A stretch of DNA of 16,862 bases from the NCBI GenBank assembly GCA_002282555.1, contig NCJR01000009.1, positions 1-16,862 of the forward strand. Direction: 5' to 3'. This DNA is from Rhodobacterales bacterium 34-62-10. GTDB taxonomy: Bacteria; Pseudomonadota; Alphaproteobacteria; Rhodobacterales; Rhodobacteraceae. Position numbers and translations under genes: made by a program. The notes under the pieces were generated by a model. That model was not told the origin of the DNA. It was given only the letters and a program-made list of their open reading frames with translations, and made no database searches. Below are positions 6,826-14,060 of this stretch, in pieces; positions within the stretch are counted from its first letter, which is position 1, and every line of letters starts with the position of its first letter.

Positions 6826-7454
6826 AGCCGGATCTCCAGCACGGGGACGCGGGGCACTTCGCCTGCCTTGAAGCTGGCGACGCTGGTCGCGATGCGGTCG
6901 GTGTCGAAGCGGACGGGGACGTCGAATTCGAAACCGGCGGTGACTTCCAGCCCGACGGGGGGTATTTCGGTCAGCATCACAAGACCGGTGGTCAGATCCA
7001 CCTCGAAATCGACGCCTTCCCGGATGCGCGTGCCTTCGACCGCCATGACGACGGTGCCCTGAACGGGTTTGGCGATGGGGCGGGCATAGCTTTGGGCACC
7101 CGAGCGGTAGGTCTTGATCAGGTGGAACGCACGGGTTGTGCCATCGGCGCGGGCGATGACCTGATCGGTGGGGCCGACCTGTTGCGAGGGCAGGCAGGAG
7201 CGGAAATCGGCCCAATCCTTCCAGCGGAAGCCGAACATCTGGGCGCGGCGCGCCTCGAAGAACGCGATGAGGCGTTCGACATCGTCAAGGCTGCGCAGGC
7301 CCACGCCCGCGTCATAGCGGCGGCGGGAATGGGCCCATGGGGTGTTGCGCTCCTCATAGCCATTCGCAAGTGTGACGATATCGGTGCGCCGTTCCGGGCC
7401 ACCCAGTGATCCGAAACTCAGGTTCGCGGGAAACCGCACCTCGTGAAAGCTCAT
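6822..7454 (-). CDS. GTA distal tail protein (gp12; DUF2460)
   Basis: 210 residues of the DUF2460 family. In RcGTA this forms the distal tail ring joining the tube to the hub. The family start M-S-F-H-E-V-R-F-P is clear, followed by G-P-E-R-R-T-D-I-V-x-L-A-N-G-Y-E-E-R-N, W-A-H-S-R-R-R-Y-D-A-G and F-x-A-R-R-A-Q-M-F-G-F-R-W-K-D-W-x-D-F, all hallmarks of the family. AGGGGA lies 8 nt before ATG 7454. It is separated from g11 by 18 nt and overlaps g13 by 4 nt. The gene appears intact. Confidence 0.92.
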   Translation of the reverse strand: MSFHEVRFPANLSFGSLGGPERRTDIVTLANGYEERNTPWAHSRRRYDAGVGLRSLDDVERLIAFFEARRAQMFGFRWKDWADFRSCLPSQQVGPTDQVIARADGTTRAFHLIKTYRSGAQSYARPIAKPVQGTVVMAVEGTRIREGVDFEVDLTTGLVMLTEIPPVGLEVTAGFEFDVPVRFDTDRIATSVASFKAGEVPRVPVLEIRL

Positions 7455-7472
7455 GTCTTGGGTCCCCTGTTG

Positions 7473-8132
7473 TTAGCGGTTGCGCTGGCCCTGCCCCAGA
7501 AGGCGGCCCATCTGGGCGGCAATCTGGGATTGCGAGCGGTCAAACCCCGCCACATCGGGGGTCTGGATGTTGATCACCACGTTGACAGCGCCGCCCCCGC
7601 TGCCGCGCACGCCGAGTTTGCCATCGGGACCGCGGGCAAGCGGCATGATCGCCTCGGGGCCGGCCTCACCCATGAGACCTGTGCCGCCGCGCATCGGAAA
7701 GGTGGTGGGGCTGCTGACGATGCCGCCTGCGGCGAAGGGCATGACGCGGCCTTGCGCGAAGCTGCCGCCCTTGGCGAAGGGCAGAACGCCGCCCACAAGT
7801 GCGCCGACGCCTTTGGAGAGCAGGCCGCCGAAATGGTCGGTGACCGGGCGGAGGGCGGATTGATAGGTGGTGTTGACCATCGAGGTCGCCACGGTTTTGA
7901 GCGCGTCGGACAGTTTCATCCCGTCAAAGGCGACGCCATCGAAGGCGCGGCGCAGACCGCCCGAGAAGCCGCGTTCCAGCGTGGCCATGTCGCGGCCTGT
8001 GTCGGCCAGCGCGCGGCGCATGCGTTGCAATTCGCCGTCAAAGGCGCCCGCGACCGCTGCGGCGGCGCCGAAGCTGGTGTCCAGCGATTTGACCTGTTCC
8101 TGCAGGGCGGCGGCGGTGTCGAAATCACTCAT
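7473..8132 (-). CDS. GTA tail tape measure protein (gp11)
   Basis: 219 residues. It follows the two chaperone ORFs and precedes the distal tail gene, the standard place of the tape measure. The N-terminal ~75 residues are helical. The middle is Gly-rich and hydrophobic (G-V-G-A-L-V-G-G-V-L-P-F-A-K-G-G), followed by F-A-A-G-G-I-V-S-S-P-T-x-F-P-M and G-L-M-G-E-A-G-P-E-A-I-M-P-L, the latter being a common C-terminal signature of phage tape measure proteins. At ~0.15 nm per helical residue it would span roughly 33 nm, consistent with the short tail of GTAs. It overlaps g10.1 by 8 nt and has AGAGGA upstream of ATG 8132. The stop is TAA. Confidence 0.88.
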   Translation of the reverse strand: MSDFDTAAALQEQVKSLDTSFGAAAAVAGAFDGELQRMRRALADTGRDMATLERGFSGGLRRAFDGVAFDGMKLSDALKTVATSMVNTTYQSALRPVTDHFGGLLSKGVGALVGGVLPFAKGGSFAQGRVMPFAAGGIVSSPTTFPMRGGTGLMGEAGPEAIMPLARGPDGKLGVRGSGGGAVNVVINIQTPDVAGFDRSQSQIAAQMGRLLGQGQRNR

Positions 8133-8328
8133 GCTGTTGTCCTCTCAAAGGGTCGGGGAAGGCCTGCATCAGACGGGTCAGGCCGCTGCGCCCCATGGAG
8201 GCCTGTGCTGTCCCCTGCCCCAGCATCAGGGCCAGTTCAGCCGGGGTCAGCGCCCAGAACTGCTGCGGGCTGAGGCGCAGGCCGCGCAATCCGGCGCGCA
8301 TCAGGCCGGGCCAGTCGAGATGGCTCAT
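8125..8328 (-). CDS. GTA tail assembly chaperone, second ORF (gp10.1; rcc01693-like)
   Basis: 67 residues. Small family of tail assembly chaperone partners (Phage_TAC type) found just before the tape measure in GTA clusters. Signature residues include L-R-L-S-P-Q-Q-F-W-A-L-T-P-A-E-L-A-L-M-L-G and, near the end, L-M-Q-A-F-P-D. It starts with ATGA overlapping the g10 stop and ends 8 nt inside g11. In many siphophages the second chaperone is made by frameshifting from the first; here it has its own coupled start. Its job, by analogy, is to keep the tape measure soluble and start tube assembly. Confidence 0.85.
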   Translation of the reverse strand: MSHLDWPGLMRAGLRGLRLSPQQFWALTPAELALMLGQGTAQASMGRSGLTRLMQAFPDPLRGQQHE

Positions 8329-8654
8329 GTTGTCCCCCCCGCATCCGGCAGGGTGAAGGCGCGGACCAGCAGTTGTGCTGCGGCGCGGGCCGCAGCCACC
8401 GGGCCGCCTGCGATATCGGCGGCGATCAGGTCGGCGGGCGTGCCCTGCCAGCCGCCGCCGCGCAGACCGGCGACGATCAGGGCCAGCACGTCGCGGCTGG
8501 AATAGCTGCCCCCCTCGAACCGGGTGACAAGGGCGACGAGGCTGTCATCGCCCAAGCCTGCCTCAAGCTCGGCCAAGGCACCCAAAGTCAGTTTCAGGAC
8601 ATGGCGCTGGCCGTCGATGTGCAGCGCCACCTCACCAGTCCAGGGATTGACCAT
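8325..8654 (-). CDS. GTA tail assembly chaperone gp10 (GTA_gp10 family)
   Basis: 109 residues. The start at ATG 8654 (M-V-N-P-W-T-G-E-V) is chosen because it lies 1 nt after the g9 stop and fits the family; the frame is open further upstream only in Arg-rich noise. Features: a beta-rich N-terminus (H-V-L-K-L-T-L-G-A-L-A-E-L-E) and a helical second half with L-A-L-I-V-A-G-L-R-G-G-G. The family is placed between tail tube and tape measure and is thought to act as assembly chaperone. Its stop overlaps g10.1 by ATGA. Confidence 0.87.
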   Translation of the reverse strand: MVNPWTGEVALHIDGQRHVLKLTLGALAELEAGLGDDSLVALVTRFEGGSYSSRDVLALIVAGLRGGGWQGTPADLIAADIAGGPVAAARAAAQLLVRAFTLPDAGGTT

Positions 8655-8655
8655 A

Positions 8656-9069
8656 TCAGAGCGCCGTGAACACAAGCGCGCCGGCCGAGGCGAGGGCGAC
8701 GTCATAGGTTGCCTCGCCGTTATGGGAGCCGGCGTATTCGATGCTGGTCAGCTGGAACGCCCCTTCCACCACGCCGAAATCGGGGATCACGATCTGGAAC
8801 AGCGGGGTTTCGCCATCAAAGAAGATCTGGCGCGCGCGCTCGTCGCTGGCGGCATCGCGGAACACGCCAGAGCCGCTGATGCCTGCGGATTTGACGCCTG
8901 CGCCAGACAGCAGCTCGCGCCAGCCGCCCTGACTTTCCAATGTGGTCACATCGACGCTTTCGGCGTTGAAGCTGACCCGCGTGGCGCGCAGGCCCGCCAG
9001 CGTTTCGAACTGACCATCGCCGGTCAGGTCCACCTTGACCAAAAGATCCTTGCCGTTCTGGGCACCCAT
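8656..9069 (-). CDS. GTA major tail tube protein (gp9)
   Basis: 137 residues of the phage major tail protein family (TP901-1 type). The start M-G-A-Q-N-G-K-D-L-L-V-K follows GGAGGGG, a strong ribosome binding site as expected for a high-copy protein. The pattern of short beta strands with L-A-G-L-R-A-T-R-V-S-F-N-A-E-S-V-D-V-T, G-G-W-R-E-L-L-S-G-A-G and F-Q-L-T-S-I-E-Y-A-G-x-x-N-G-E-A-T-Y is characteristic. It builds the non-contractile tail tube. There is a 28-nt gap from g8 and the next gene starts 1 nt after its stop. Confidence 0.92.
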   Translation of the reverse strand: MGAQNGKDLLVKVDLTGDGQFETLAGLRATRVSFNAESVDVTTLESQGGWRELLSGAGVKSAGISGSGVFRDAASDERARQIFFDGETPLFQIVIPDFGVVEGAFQLTSIEYAGSHNGEATYDVALASAGALVFTAL

Positions 9070-9097
9070 GGCGACCCCTCCGTGTTTGAGATGTGTT

Positions 9098-9508
9098 TCA
9101 GATGTCGTCGAGACGGGCGCGGAACGTCAGATCGATGCGCCGCCGTTGCCCCGATCCGTCGCGTTTGGCGGTGGCGCGGATGAATTGCAGCGCAACCAGA
9201 CGACCGCGCGTCAGTGTAAGGTCCGCATCGGCCAGCGCATCGCAGACAGCGGCGGCGGCGGTTTTGGCAAGCTGGAAGCCTGCAGTATCGGCCACGACCG
9301 AGAGCGTGATTTCATGCTCGGCCCCGCGCGCGGAGCCATCGGAGCGGTCGCGCGCCAGTTCGGGTCCCAGGCTGAGGTAGAGCGGCGGCAAGGGTCCGGC
9401 GGGCAGCGCGTCATGGATCGCGGTGCCAAGGATGGCGGTGACGCCCGGATCGGCGGTCAGATGGGCAAAGACAGCCGCTTGCAGGGCGGCGGCGGCGGCA
9501 TAGGTCAT
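9098..9508 (-). CDS. GTA tail terminator protein (gp8; DUF3168)
   Basis: 136 residues of the DUF3168 family, which caps the tail tube and joins it to the head connector. Start M-T-Y-A-A-A-A-A-L-Q-A-A-V at ATG 9508, with an ATGA overlap with the g7 stop. The frame is open upstream, but the family start and the overlap decide. Supporting residues: L-P-P-L-Y-L-S-L-G-P-E, E-H-E-I-T-L-S-V-V-A-D, and the C-terminal beta region ending in L-D-D-I. The gene looks complete. Confidence 0.88.
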   Translation of the reverse strand: MTYAAAAALQAAVFAHLTADPGVTAILGTAIHDALPAGPLPPLYLSLGPELARDRSDGSARGAEHEITLSVVADTAGFQLAKTAAAAVCDALADADLTLTRGRLVALQFIRATAKRDGSGQRRRIDLTFRARLDDI

Positions 9509-9843
9509 GGGGCGAGTTCCTCGCGGGTGATGCAGGTCAGAAAGCGGCCTGCGGGGTCGCGTTCGGTGACCGCCAGAATGGTGAAGATGCGCGCCCCCTC
9601 GATCAGGCGCTGATCCGGGCGGGGGCGCGTGGTGGCCCCCTCGGGGGCGGCGCGGACCACGATCCGCTGGCCGGTTTGCGACAGGACGGTGCCGCCTGCG
9701 GCCACTTCGCGGGCGTGCAGGGGTGTGACCTCGGCCCAAAGCTCGGCGATGGTTTGCCATATCTCGGCATAGCCACCTGCCCCGTCGGGCAGACGTTCGG
9801 GCGCTTGCAACAAAAGGCGGCGGCGCAGATGCGGCAGTCTCAT
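9505..9843 (-). CDS. GTA head closure / stopper protein (gp7)
   Basis: 112 residues of the phage head-tail joining (SPP1 gp16-like) family. Typical residues are L-D/Q-A-P-E-R-L-P-D-G-A-G-G-Y-A-E-I-W, then L-W-A-E-V-T-P-L, the central R-I-V-V-R and the C-terminal F-T-I-L-A-V-x-E-R-D-P-A-G-R-F-L-x-C. It closes the portal channel below the adaptor. Both ends have 4-nt ATGA overlaps, with g6 before and g8 after. Confidence 0.88.
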   Translation of the reverse strand: MRLPHLRRRLLLQAPERLPDGAGGYAEIWQTIAELWAEVTPLHAREVAAGGTVLSQTGQRIVVRAAPEGATTRPRPDQRLIEGARIFTILAVTERDPAGRFLTCITREELAP

Positions 9844-10454
9844 GCGGCACCGCCCGGCGCGGATGTGCCCAGGGACAGGCGTAACGGGCGGTAGCGTTCG
9901 ATCAGGCTGGTGACGCCGAAGGGCATGCAGCCGCGCCCAAGGCCGGTTTCATGGCGGTATTCGTAGAAATGCGCGGCCAGCATCAGCACGGCCTGCGCCA
10001 GATCAGCGGGCAAGGCGCCCCATTCCGGGGCCATGCCTGCCTGAAAGTGCAGGATCGCGCTGCCGCCTGCGGGGATCGCGGGCAGAACGCCGCCTGCGGC
10101 GCGCAGGCAGGGGCGCTGCATGTCACGTTCCAGCCGCCAGCGTTGCGGGGCAATCGGGGTTTCCAGCCCCGCCGCATCGCGCAGCGCCAATGCGGTGATC
10201 TGGGTCACCGGGGCGATGGGCAGCGGCTGGCCTGTGGGATCCACCCAGCGGGGCAGTTCCAGTATGAAGGCACGTTGCAGCAGGGCCTTGCCGATCCGCG
10301 ATTCAACGGCGGCGATGGCGGCGCGCAGGAAGCCATCGAGCAGGTCATCCTGCAATCCGGCCTCGGTGAACCCCGTGCCCAGATGCAGATGCGCCTTGAA
10401 CGCGGCCAGAGGCAGCGGCGGCGCGGGCAGCGTGGTATCTTCTGTCAACATCAT
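9840..10454 (-). CDS. GTA head-tail adaptor protein (gp6; phiE125 gp8 / HK97 gp6-like)
   Basis: 204 residues. The protein binds under the portal and links it to the stopper. The N-terminal helical part has L-D-x-F-L-R-A-A-I-A-A-V-E-S-R-I-G-K-A-L, typical of connector adaptors. Later features are G-G-x-A-I-L-H-F-Q-A-G, L-P-A-D-L-A-Q-A-V-L-M-L-A-A-H-F-Y-E-Y-R-H and the C-terminal Y-R-P-L-R-L. The start is taken at ATG 10454 (followed by a second ATG at 10451) because GGAGA lies 6 nt upstream; the frame is open to 10484 but without support. It is the first gene after the long g5-g6 gap, so it begins a new translational unit. Confidence 0.88.
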   Translation of the reverse strand: MMLTEDTTLPAPPLPLAAFKAHLHLGTGFTEAGLQDDLLDGFLRAAIAAVESRIGKALLQRAFILELPRWVDPTGQPLPIAPVTQITALALRDAAGLETPIAPQRWRLERDMQRPCLRAAGGVLPAIPAGGSAILHFQAGMAPEWGALPADLAQAVLMLAAHFYEYRHETGLGRGCMPFGVTSLIERYRPLRLSLGTSAPGGAA

Positions 10455-10520
10455 GGAATGTCTCCGATTTGTCCGGCCCATCACTTGTTTGCCGCGCCCT
10501 GCGCCCGACAGGACGAGGGT

Positions 10521-10589
10521 GCGCGCGCCACAACACAGGCCCGGACGGGGGAGCAGCAGGGCATCTGCGACACGACACGTGGCGCGCGC
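10521..10589 (-). other. Long-loop inverted repeat in the g5-g6 gap
   Basis: Arms 10521-10531 and 10579-10589 are perfectly complementary (11 bp, GCGCGCGCCAC with GTGGCGCGCGC), with 47 nt between. It sits next to the shorter hairpin at 10593-10618, so the transcript between capsid and adaptor genes can form two stacked stems. Low sequence complexity makes chance pairing possible. Confidence 0.45.
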
Positions 10590-10592
10590 GGG

Positions 10593-10618
10593 CGCAAGAC
10601 CGACAGATCGGTCTTGCG
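10593..10618 (-). other. Perfect 11-bp hairpin just downstream of the capsid gene
   Basis: Bases 10593-10603 pair perfectly with 10608-10618 around a 4-nt loop (arm CGCAAGACCGA). It begins 14 nt after the capsid stop codon in the transcript. No U-run follows it on the - strand, so it is not a classical intrinsic terminator. It may stabilise the 3' end of a processed capsid mRNA or slow the polymerase, lowering expression of the tail genes relative to capsid. That role is inference. Confidence 0.6.
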
Positions 10619-10631
10619 ATGGCAGGCGGCG

Positions 10632-11849
10632 TCAGGCGATGGCGAAACGCAGCAGTTTGATTGCGGCGAAGTCGCTGACATCACCGCCGACGCGCTTGGT
10701 GGCGTAGAACAGGACATGCGGTTTCGCGCTGAACGGGTCGCGCAACACGCGCAGGTCGGGGCGTTCGGCGATGGTATAGCCTGCACCGAAATCGCCAAAG
10801 GCGATGGCATGGGCGCCGGCGGCGATGTCGGGCATATCCTCGGCGATCAGGACCGGGTATCCCAGCAGGCGCGCGGGTTCGGCGGCGGCCAGACCGTCGG
10901 ACCACAGGAAGCGGCCATCGTTGTCCTTCATCTTGCGCACGGCGCCTGCGGTTTTCGAGTTCATCACGAAAACCGCGTTGGCGCGGTAGGCCGCCCCCAG
11001 CGCATAGACCAGATCGACGATGGCATCGGCCCCGTCAAAGGCCCCTGCCGCCCCGGTGGGCACGGTGCCAAGGTTGCCCCATGTCCAGACGTCATTGTCC
11101 ACGGTGGCATGGGTCAGGAAACCGCGCGGCTTGTCGATGCCGTTGCCGCTGACGAAGGCGGCGGCTTCGGCGCGGGCGAAACGGTCGGCGATGCGGCCGG
11201 CAAGCCAGCCCTCAAGATCGAAGGCGCTGTCATCCAGCAGGCGCTGGCTGGCCTTGGGCAGGGCGCTAAGTTCGTGCAGCGGGATGGTGATGCGGTCGAT
11301 CACCGGCGTGCCGGTCTCAGTCGTGCTGCCGGATTCGGTGGCCCAGCCGTGACCGATGTCGGAATGATCGACCAGCACGTCATAGGACGTCGCCTCGACC
11401 TGCACGATATTCGAGATGGCGCGCAGCGATGCGCCCGCCGTCAGGACCGAGCGGATACGCTGCGATGTTTCGGGATCGACAAGATAGCCGCCATCGCCTG
11501 CCACGGCGGTGTTCATCGCCTTGCCTTCCAGCACCAGCCCGCGCAGGCCGTCATCATCGCCCGAACGCAGATAGGCGGCAAAGGCCTTTTGATGCGGTGC
11601 CTCGGTTTCGGCATGGGCCGACAGATGGGGACGCGCCATCTGGGGACGCGGGGAGTAGGATTTTTGATCAAGCATGGTCAGTCGCTCTTCCTGCTGTTGA
11701 AGTCGGGTGTGAATGTCGGCCCGAAAGCCTTTCAGATCGTTCATGAATCCCGCAACTGCGGATTTCAGGTCGGTGGCGGGGGTCTGTGCGGGGGTCGGGG
11801 CGGTGGACAGACCTTCCCCGGTCCGAGACGTCTTCTCGGGTGTCATCAT
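10632..11849 (-). CDS. GTA major capsid protein (gp5), HK97 fold
   Basis: 405-residue precursor of the phage major capsid (HK97 gp5-like) family. Residues ~1-110 are a charged, partly coiled scaffold-like region (F-M-N-D-L-K-G-F-R-A-D-I..., Q-Q-Q-E-E-R-L). The mature shell protein probably begins near residue 111, after ...V-L-E-G-K in front of A-M-N-T-A-V-A-G-D-G-G-Y-L-V-D-P; cleavage there by gp4 is inferred from the HK97 pathway and the known RcGTA capsid. The E-loop, spine and A-domain features follow, ending in ...I-K-L-L-R-F-A. AGGAGA lies 6 nt before ATG 11849 (a second ATG follows immediately). A 32-nt gap separates it from g4. A 177-nt gap with hairpins follows it. Confidence 0.95.
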   Translation of the reverse strand: MMTPEKTSRTGEGLSTAPTPAQTPATDLKSAVAGFMNDLKGFRADIHTRLQQQEERLTMLDQKSYSPRPQMARPHLSAHAETEAPHQKAFAAYLRSGDDDGLRGLVLEGKAMNTAVAGDGGYLVDPETSQRIRSVLTAGASLRAISNIVQVEATSYDVLVDHSDIGHGWATESGSTTETGTPVIDRITIPLHELSALPKASQRLLDDSAFDLEGWLAGRIADRFARAEAAAFVSGNGIDKPRGFLTHATVDNDVWTWGNLGTVPTGAAGAFDGADAIVDLVYALGAAYRANAVFVMNSKTAGAVRKMKDNDGRFLWSDGLAAAEPARLLGYPVLIAEDMPDIAAGAHAIAFGDFGAGYTIAERPDLRVLRDPFSAKPHVLFYATKRVGGDVSDFAAIKLLRFAIA

Positions 11850-11881
11850 ATGGGTCTCCTGTGGTTGGGGTGCCGGGCGGA

Positions 11882-12454
11882 TCAGCCCTTGGGCGCTGTG
11901 TCGCGGGTCAGTATCGCGCGCCCGGTTTCGAACAGGGCTGTCAGGTCGCGCAGGGTGTCATCGGCGGGGTGATCGGCCTTGGCCGCGACGCGGGCGGTGG
12001 GCAGCATCGGAAAGGTGACCAGCGACACCTCCCAGAGGTCGAGCTGGGTCAGCAGCCGCTGGCCGGTGTCGGTCTTGTTGGCACGGATGGTGCGATAGCC
12101 GATGGACAGGCCCTCGATCGCACCCGCGGTGATCAGCGCCGCCGCCTCGCGCCCGCGGGCCACGCCATCAAGCAGGCGCCCCTTGACGCGCAGGCCGCGC
12201 GCATCCTCGGATACCTCGTCCCAGATGCCGATGGGTTGCGCGGGATCATGCTGCCAGAGCATGCGGACGCGCCGTCCCTGGGCCGCCATCGTCTTGAGGC
12301 TGGCGGCATAGGCGCCGGGCGCGACCACATCGCCACCCTGATCCGGCAAGCCGAACAGACTGGCATAGCCTTCGATCACCAGCCCTGCGGTGTGTTCGGT
12401 CAGGTGAAGCCCGGTTTCGGGGCGGCAGAATTTATGTTCCAGTCCGGTGTCCAT
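11882..12454 (-). CDS. GTA prohead protease (gp4), HK97 family S78
   Basis: 190 residues of the S78 prohead protease family, which trims the capsid precursor during maturation. Visible family elements are E-G-Y-A-S-L-F-G-x-x-D-x-G-G-D-V-V at ~28-44, the likely catalytic His69 in L-W-Q-H-D, Ser117 in G-L-S-I-G-Y and Glu142 in L-W-E-V-S-L-V-T-F-P. Two starts are possible: ATG 12469 overlaps the g3.5 stop (ATGA), and ATG 12454 has AAAGGA 6 nt upstream. I prefer 12454; the difference is five residues. It is followed by the capsid gene, the standard order. Confidence 0.92.
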   Translation of the reverse strand: MDTGLEHKFCRPETGLHLTEHTAGLVIEGYASLFGLPDQGGDVVAPGAYAASLKTMAAQGRRVRMLWQHDPAQPIGIWDEVSEDARGLRVKGRLLDGVARGREAAALITAGAIEGLSIGYRTIRANKTDTGQRLLTQLDLWEVSLVTFPMLPTARVAAKADHPADDTLRDLTALFETGRAILTRDTAPKG

Positions 12455-12465
12455 CGGATGTCCTT

Positions 12466-12732
12466 TCATGGCAGCACCGCAAGTGGCACAGCGCCCAAGA
12501 GTGATTGAAACGCCTGCGCCAAGACTACGGCGACCACGCCGTACACCGCCAGCCAGAGGCGTTTTTCCAGCTTTTCGACCAAAGCTTCCAGCTTGTCGGC
12601 GCGGCGGTTCAGCCCGTCGATATGCAGGGTCGAGACCCTTTCATGCGCTTCCAGCCGCAGGGCGGGGGCGCAATCGAACGCCTCGAACCCATAGCGCGCA
12701 ACGTCGCGCGGTGTGGCGCGGGGATCGCTCAT
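12466..12732 (-). CDS. Small GTA protein with one membrane helix (gp3.5, rcc01685-like)
   Basis: 88 residues, between portal and protease, the place of the small ORF g3.5 in RcGTA. The N-terminal ~35 residues are soluble (R-Y-G-F-E-A-F-D). Residues ~36-58 form an amphipathic, possibly coiled segment rich in Lys/Glu/Leu (L-E-A-L-V-E-K-L-E-K-R-L). Residues ~59-80 are a single hydrophobic helix (L-W-L-A-V-Y-G-V-V-A-V-V-L-A). Its biochemical role is unknown to me; some annotations name it a GTA head formation protein. It is linked by ATGA overlap to g3 upstream, and its stop overlaps the alternative g4 start. A membrane anchor is unusual for a capsid-module protein. Confidence 0.82.
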   Translation of the reverse strand: MSDPRATPRDVARYGFEAFDCAPALRLEAHERVSTLHIDGLNRRADKLEALVEKLEKRLWLAVYGVVAVVLAQAFQSLLGAVPLAVLP

Positions 12733-13931
12733 TCGGCGGCCCCTGTGTCGAGTGTGCCGTGCATCGGCAGGGCTGGCAGACCCAGAAGCGCGCGTTTTTC
12801 CGCATCGGTCAGAAAAGCCGCCTCAGCCACGCGGCGCCATTGCGACTCGCGTTCCACCGCAAGGGCGGGCACCTGATCCAGATCGGGGCGCAGTTCCAGC
12901 ACCTCGCCGGTGAAGCGCGACAGCCATTCGGCAAGGGCCGCCACCACGCGCGTCGCCATGGGCAGCACGGTCAGGCGGTACAGGGCGCGGTTCGCCTCCT
13001 GATAGTTTGCGAAGGTCGCGTCGCCGGGGATACCCAAGAGCATGGGCGGCACACCGAAGGCCAGCGCGATTTCACGCGCGGCACTTTCCTTGGTTTGCTG
13101 GAATTCCATGTCCGAGGGAGAAAAGCCCATCGGTTTCCAGTCAAGCCCGCCCTCCAGCAGCATCGGGCGGCCAGCGTTGCGCGCGCCCTGATGATGGCTT
13201 TCCATTTCCGCCACCAGGCGGTCGTATTGATCGGTGCTGAGGGACCCCTGCCCCTCGGCCCCGCGATAGACAATGGCACCCGAGGGGCGCGCGGCATTGT
13301 CCAGCAGCGCCTTGGACCAGCGGCTGGCGGCGTTGTGCACATCGACCGCCTGCGCCGCCGCCTGCATCGGGGAAAAGCCGTAGTGGTCATCCTGCGGATG
13401 GAAGCTTTTGATATGGCAGATCGGGGCCAGCGGCGTGTCCACATTGAAGCGGTGTTTGCGCCCGCCGACAGTATAGTCATAGGCCACGGGCCAGCCATCC
13501 GCGCCGGGGATCAGGCTGATCCGGTCAGAGCGCAGCACATGCAGTTCCGAAAAGGCGCCTATGTCATCCGTGACCAGTTCGGCATAGGCGTTCCCGGTCA
13601 GCAGAAGCTGTGTGTAAAGCGCCTCGAGCAGTTCGGCGCGGCCCATGGCGGGATTGGGATTGCCCAGCAGCGTCAGGATGGGATGCGTGTCATAGCGCTG
13701 AGCAGCACCCTGCATGACCAGTGGCAGCGCCGCTGCCGCCTCAGCCAGCAGTTTGACGCAGCGAAAGCCGACCGGATTGCCGGTATAGCCTGCGCGGGTC
13801 AGGGAGGCGGTGTCACGCGGGCTCCAGACCACGCGGCCTGCGCCTTGAAAGGCCAGAACCGGGCCTGCGGCGCTGGCCTTTTGTGCGGGGGCAATCTGGG
13901 CTGCGCCGCGTTTGAGGAAGTGAAAAACCAT
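12729..13931 (-). CDS. GTA portal protein (gp3), HK97 gp3-like
   Basis: 400 residues of the HK97-type phage portal family. Twelve copies form the DNA channel at one capsid vertex. Residues 1-25 are a basic lead; the family start is seen at G-Y-T-G-N-P-V-G-F-R-C-V-K-L-L-A-E-A-A-A-A-L-P. Further on are L-L-L-T-G-N-A-Y-A-E-L, H-I-K-S-F-H-P-Q-D-D-x-Y-G-F-S-P-M-Q-A-A, M-E-F-Q-Q-T-K-E-S-A-A-R-E-I-A-L-A-F-G-V-P-P-M-L-L-G and Y-Q-E-A-N-R-A-L-Y. ATG 13931 is chosen because AAGGAG precedes it and the upstream in-frame extension is not family-like. A 129-nt gap with a hairpin separates it from g2. The stop overlaps g3.5 (ATGA). Confidence 0.94.
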   Translation of the reverse strand: MVFHFLKRGAAQIAPAQKASAAGPVLAFQGAGRVVWSPRDTASLTRAGYTGNPVGFRCVKLLAEAAAALPLVMQGAAQRYDTHPILTLLGNPNPAMGRAELLEALYTQLLLTGNAYAELVTDDIGAFSELHVLRSDRISLIPGADGWPVAYDYTVGGRKHRFNVDTPLAPICHIKSFHPQDDHYGFSPMQAAAQAVDVHNAASRWSKALLDNAARPSGAIVYRGAEGQGSLSTDQYDRLVAEMESHHQGARNAGRPMLLEGGLDWKPMGFSPSDMEFQQTKESAAREIALAFGVPPMLLGIPGDATFANYQEANRALYRLTVLPMATRVVAALAEWLSRFTGEVLELRPDLDQVPALAVERESQWRRVAEAAFLTDAEKRALLGLPALPMHGTLDTGAAE

Positions 13932-13972
13932 GTCGTGCTCCTTGAACCGGTCCGCTGCCCTGCCGGGTCGGT

Positions 13973-14010
13973 GCCCCTGCCCCGGCTGCGTGTTGCGCCG
14001 GGGCAAGGGC
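13973..14010 (-). other. GC-rich hairpin in the g2-g3 gap
   Basis: Arms 13978-13986 and 13997-14005 are perfectly complementary (TGCCCCGGC with GCCGGGGCA). They extend by four more pairs beyond one mismatch to 13973/14010. The loop is 10 nt. It lies 42 nt before the portal start, and no U-run follows on the - strand. It could be a transcript-stability or pausing element. Chance pairing in GC-rich DNA is possible. Confidence 0.5.
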
Positions 14011-14060
14011 TGTTCGAACCCATGTGTGGACAATCTGACGAAAAGCTTAACAATTCCGGA

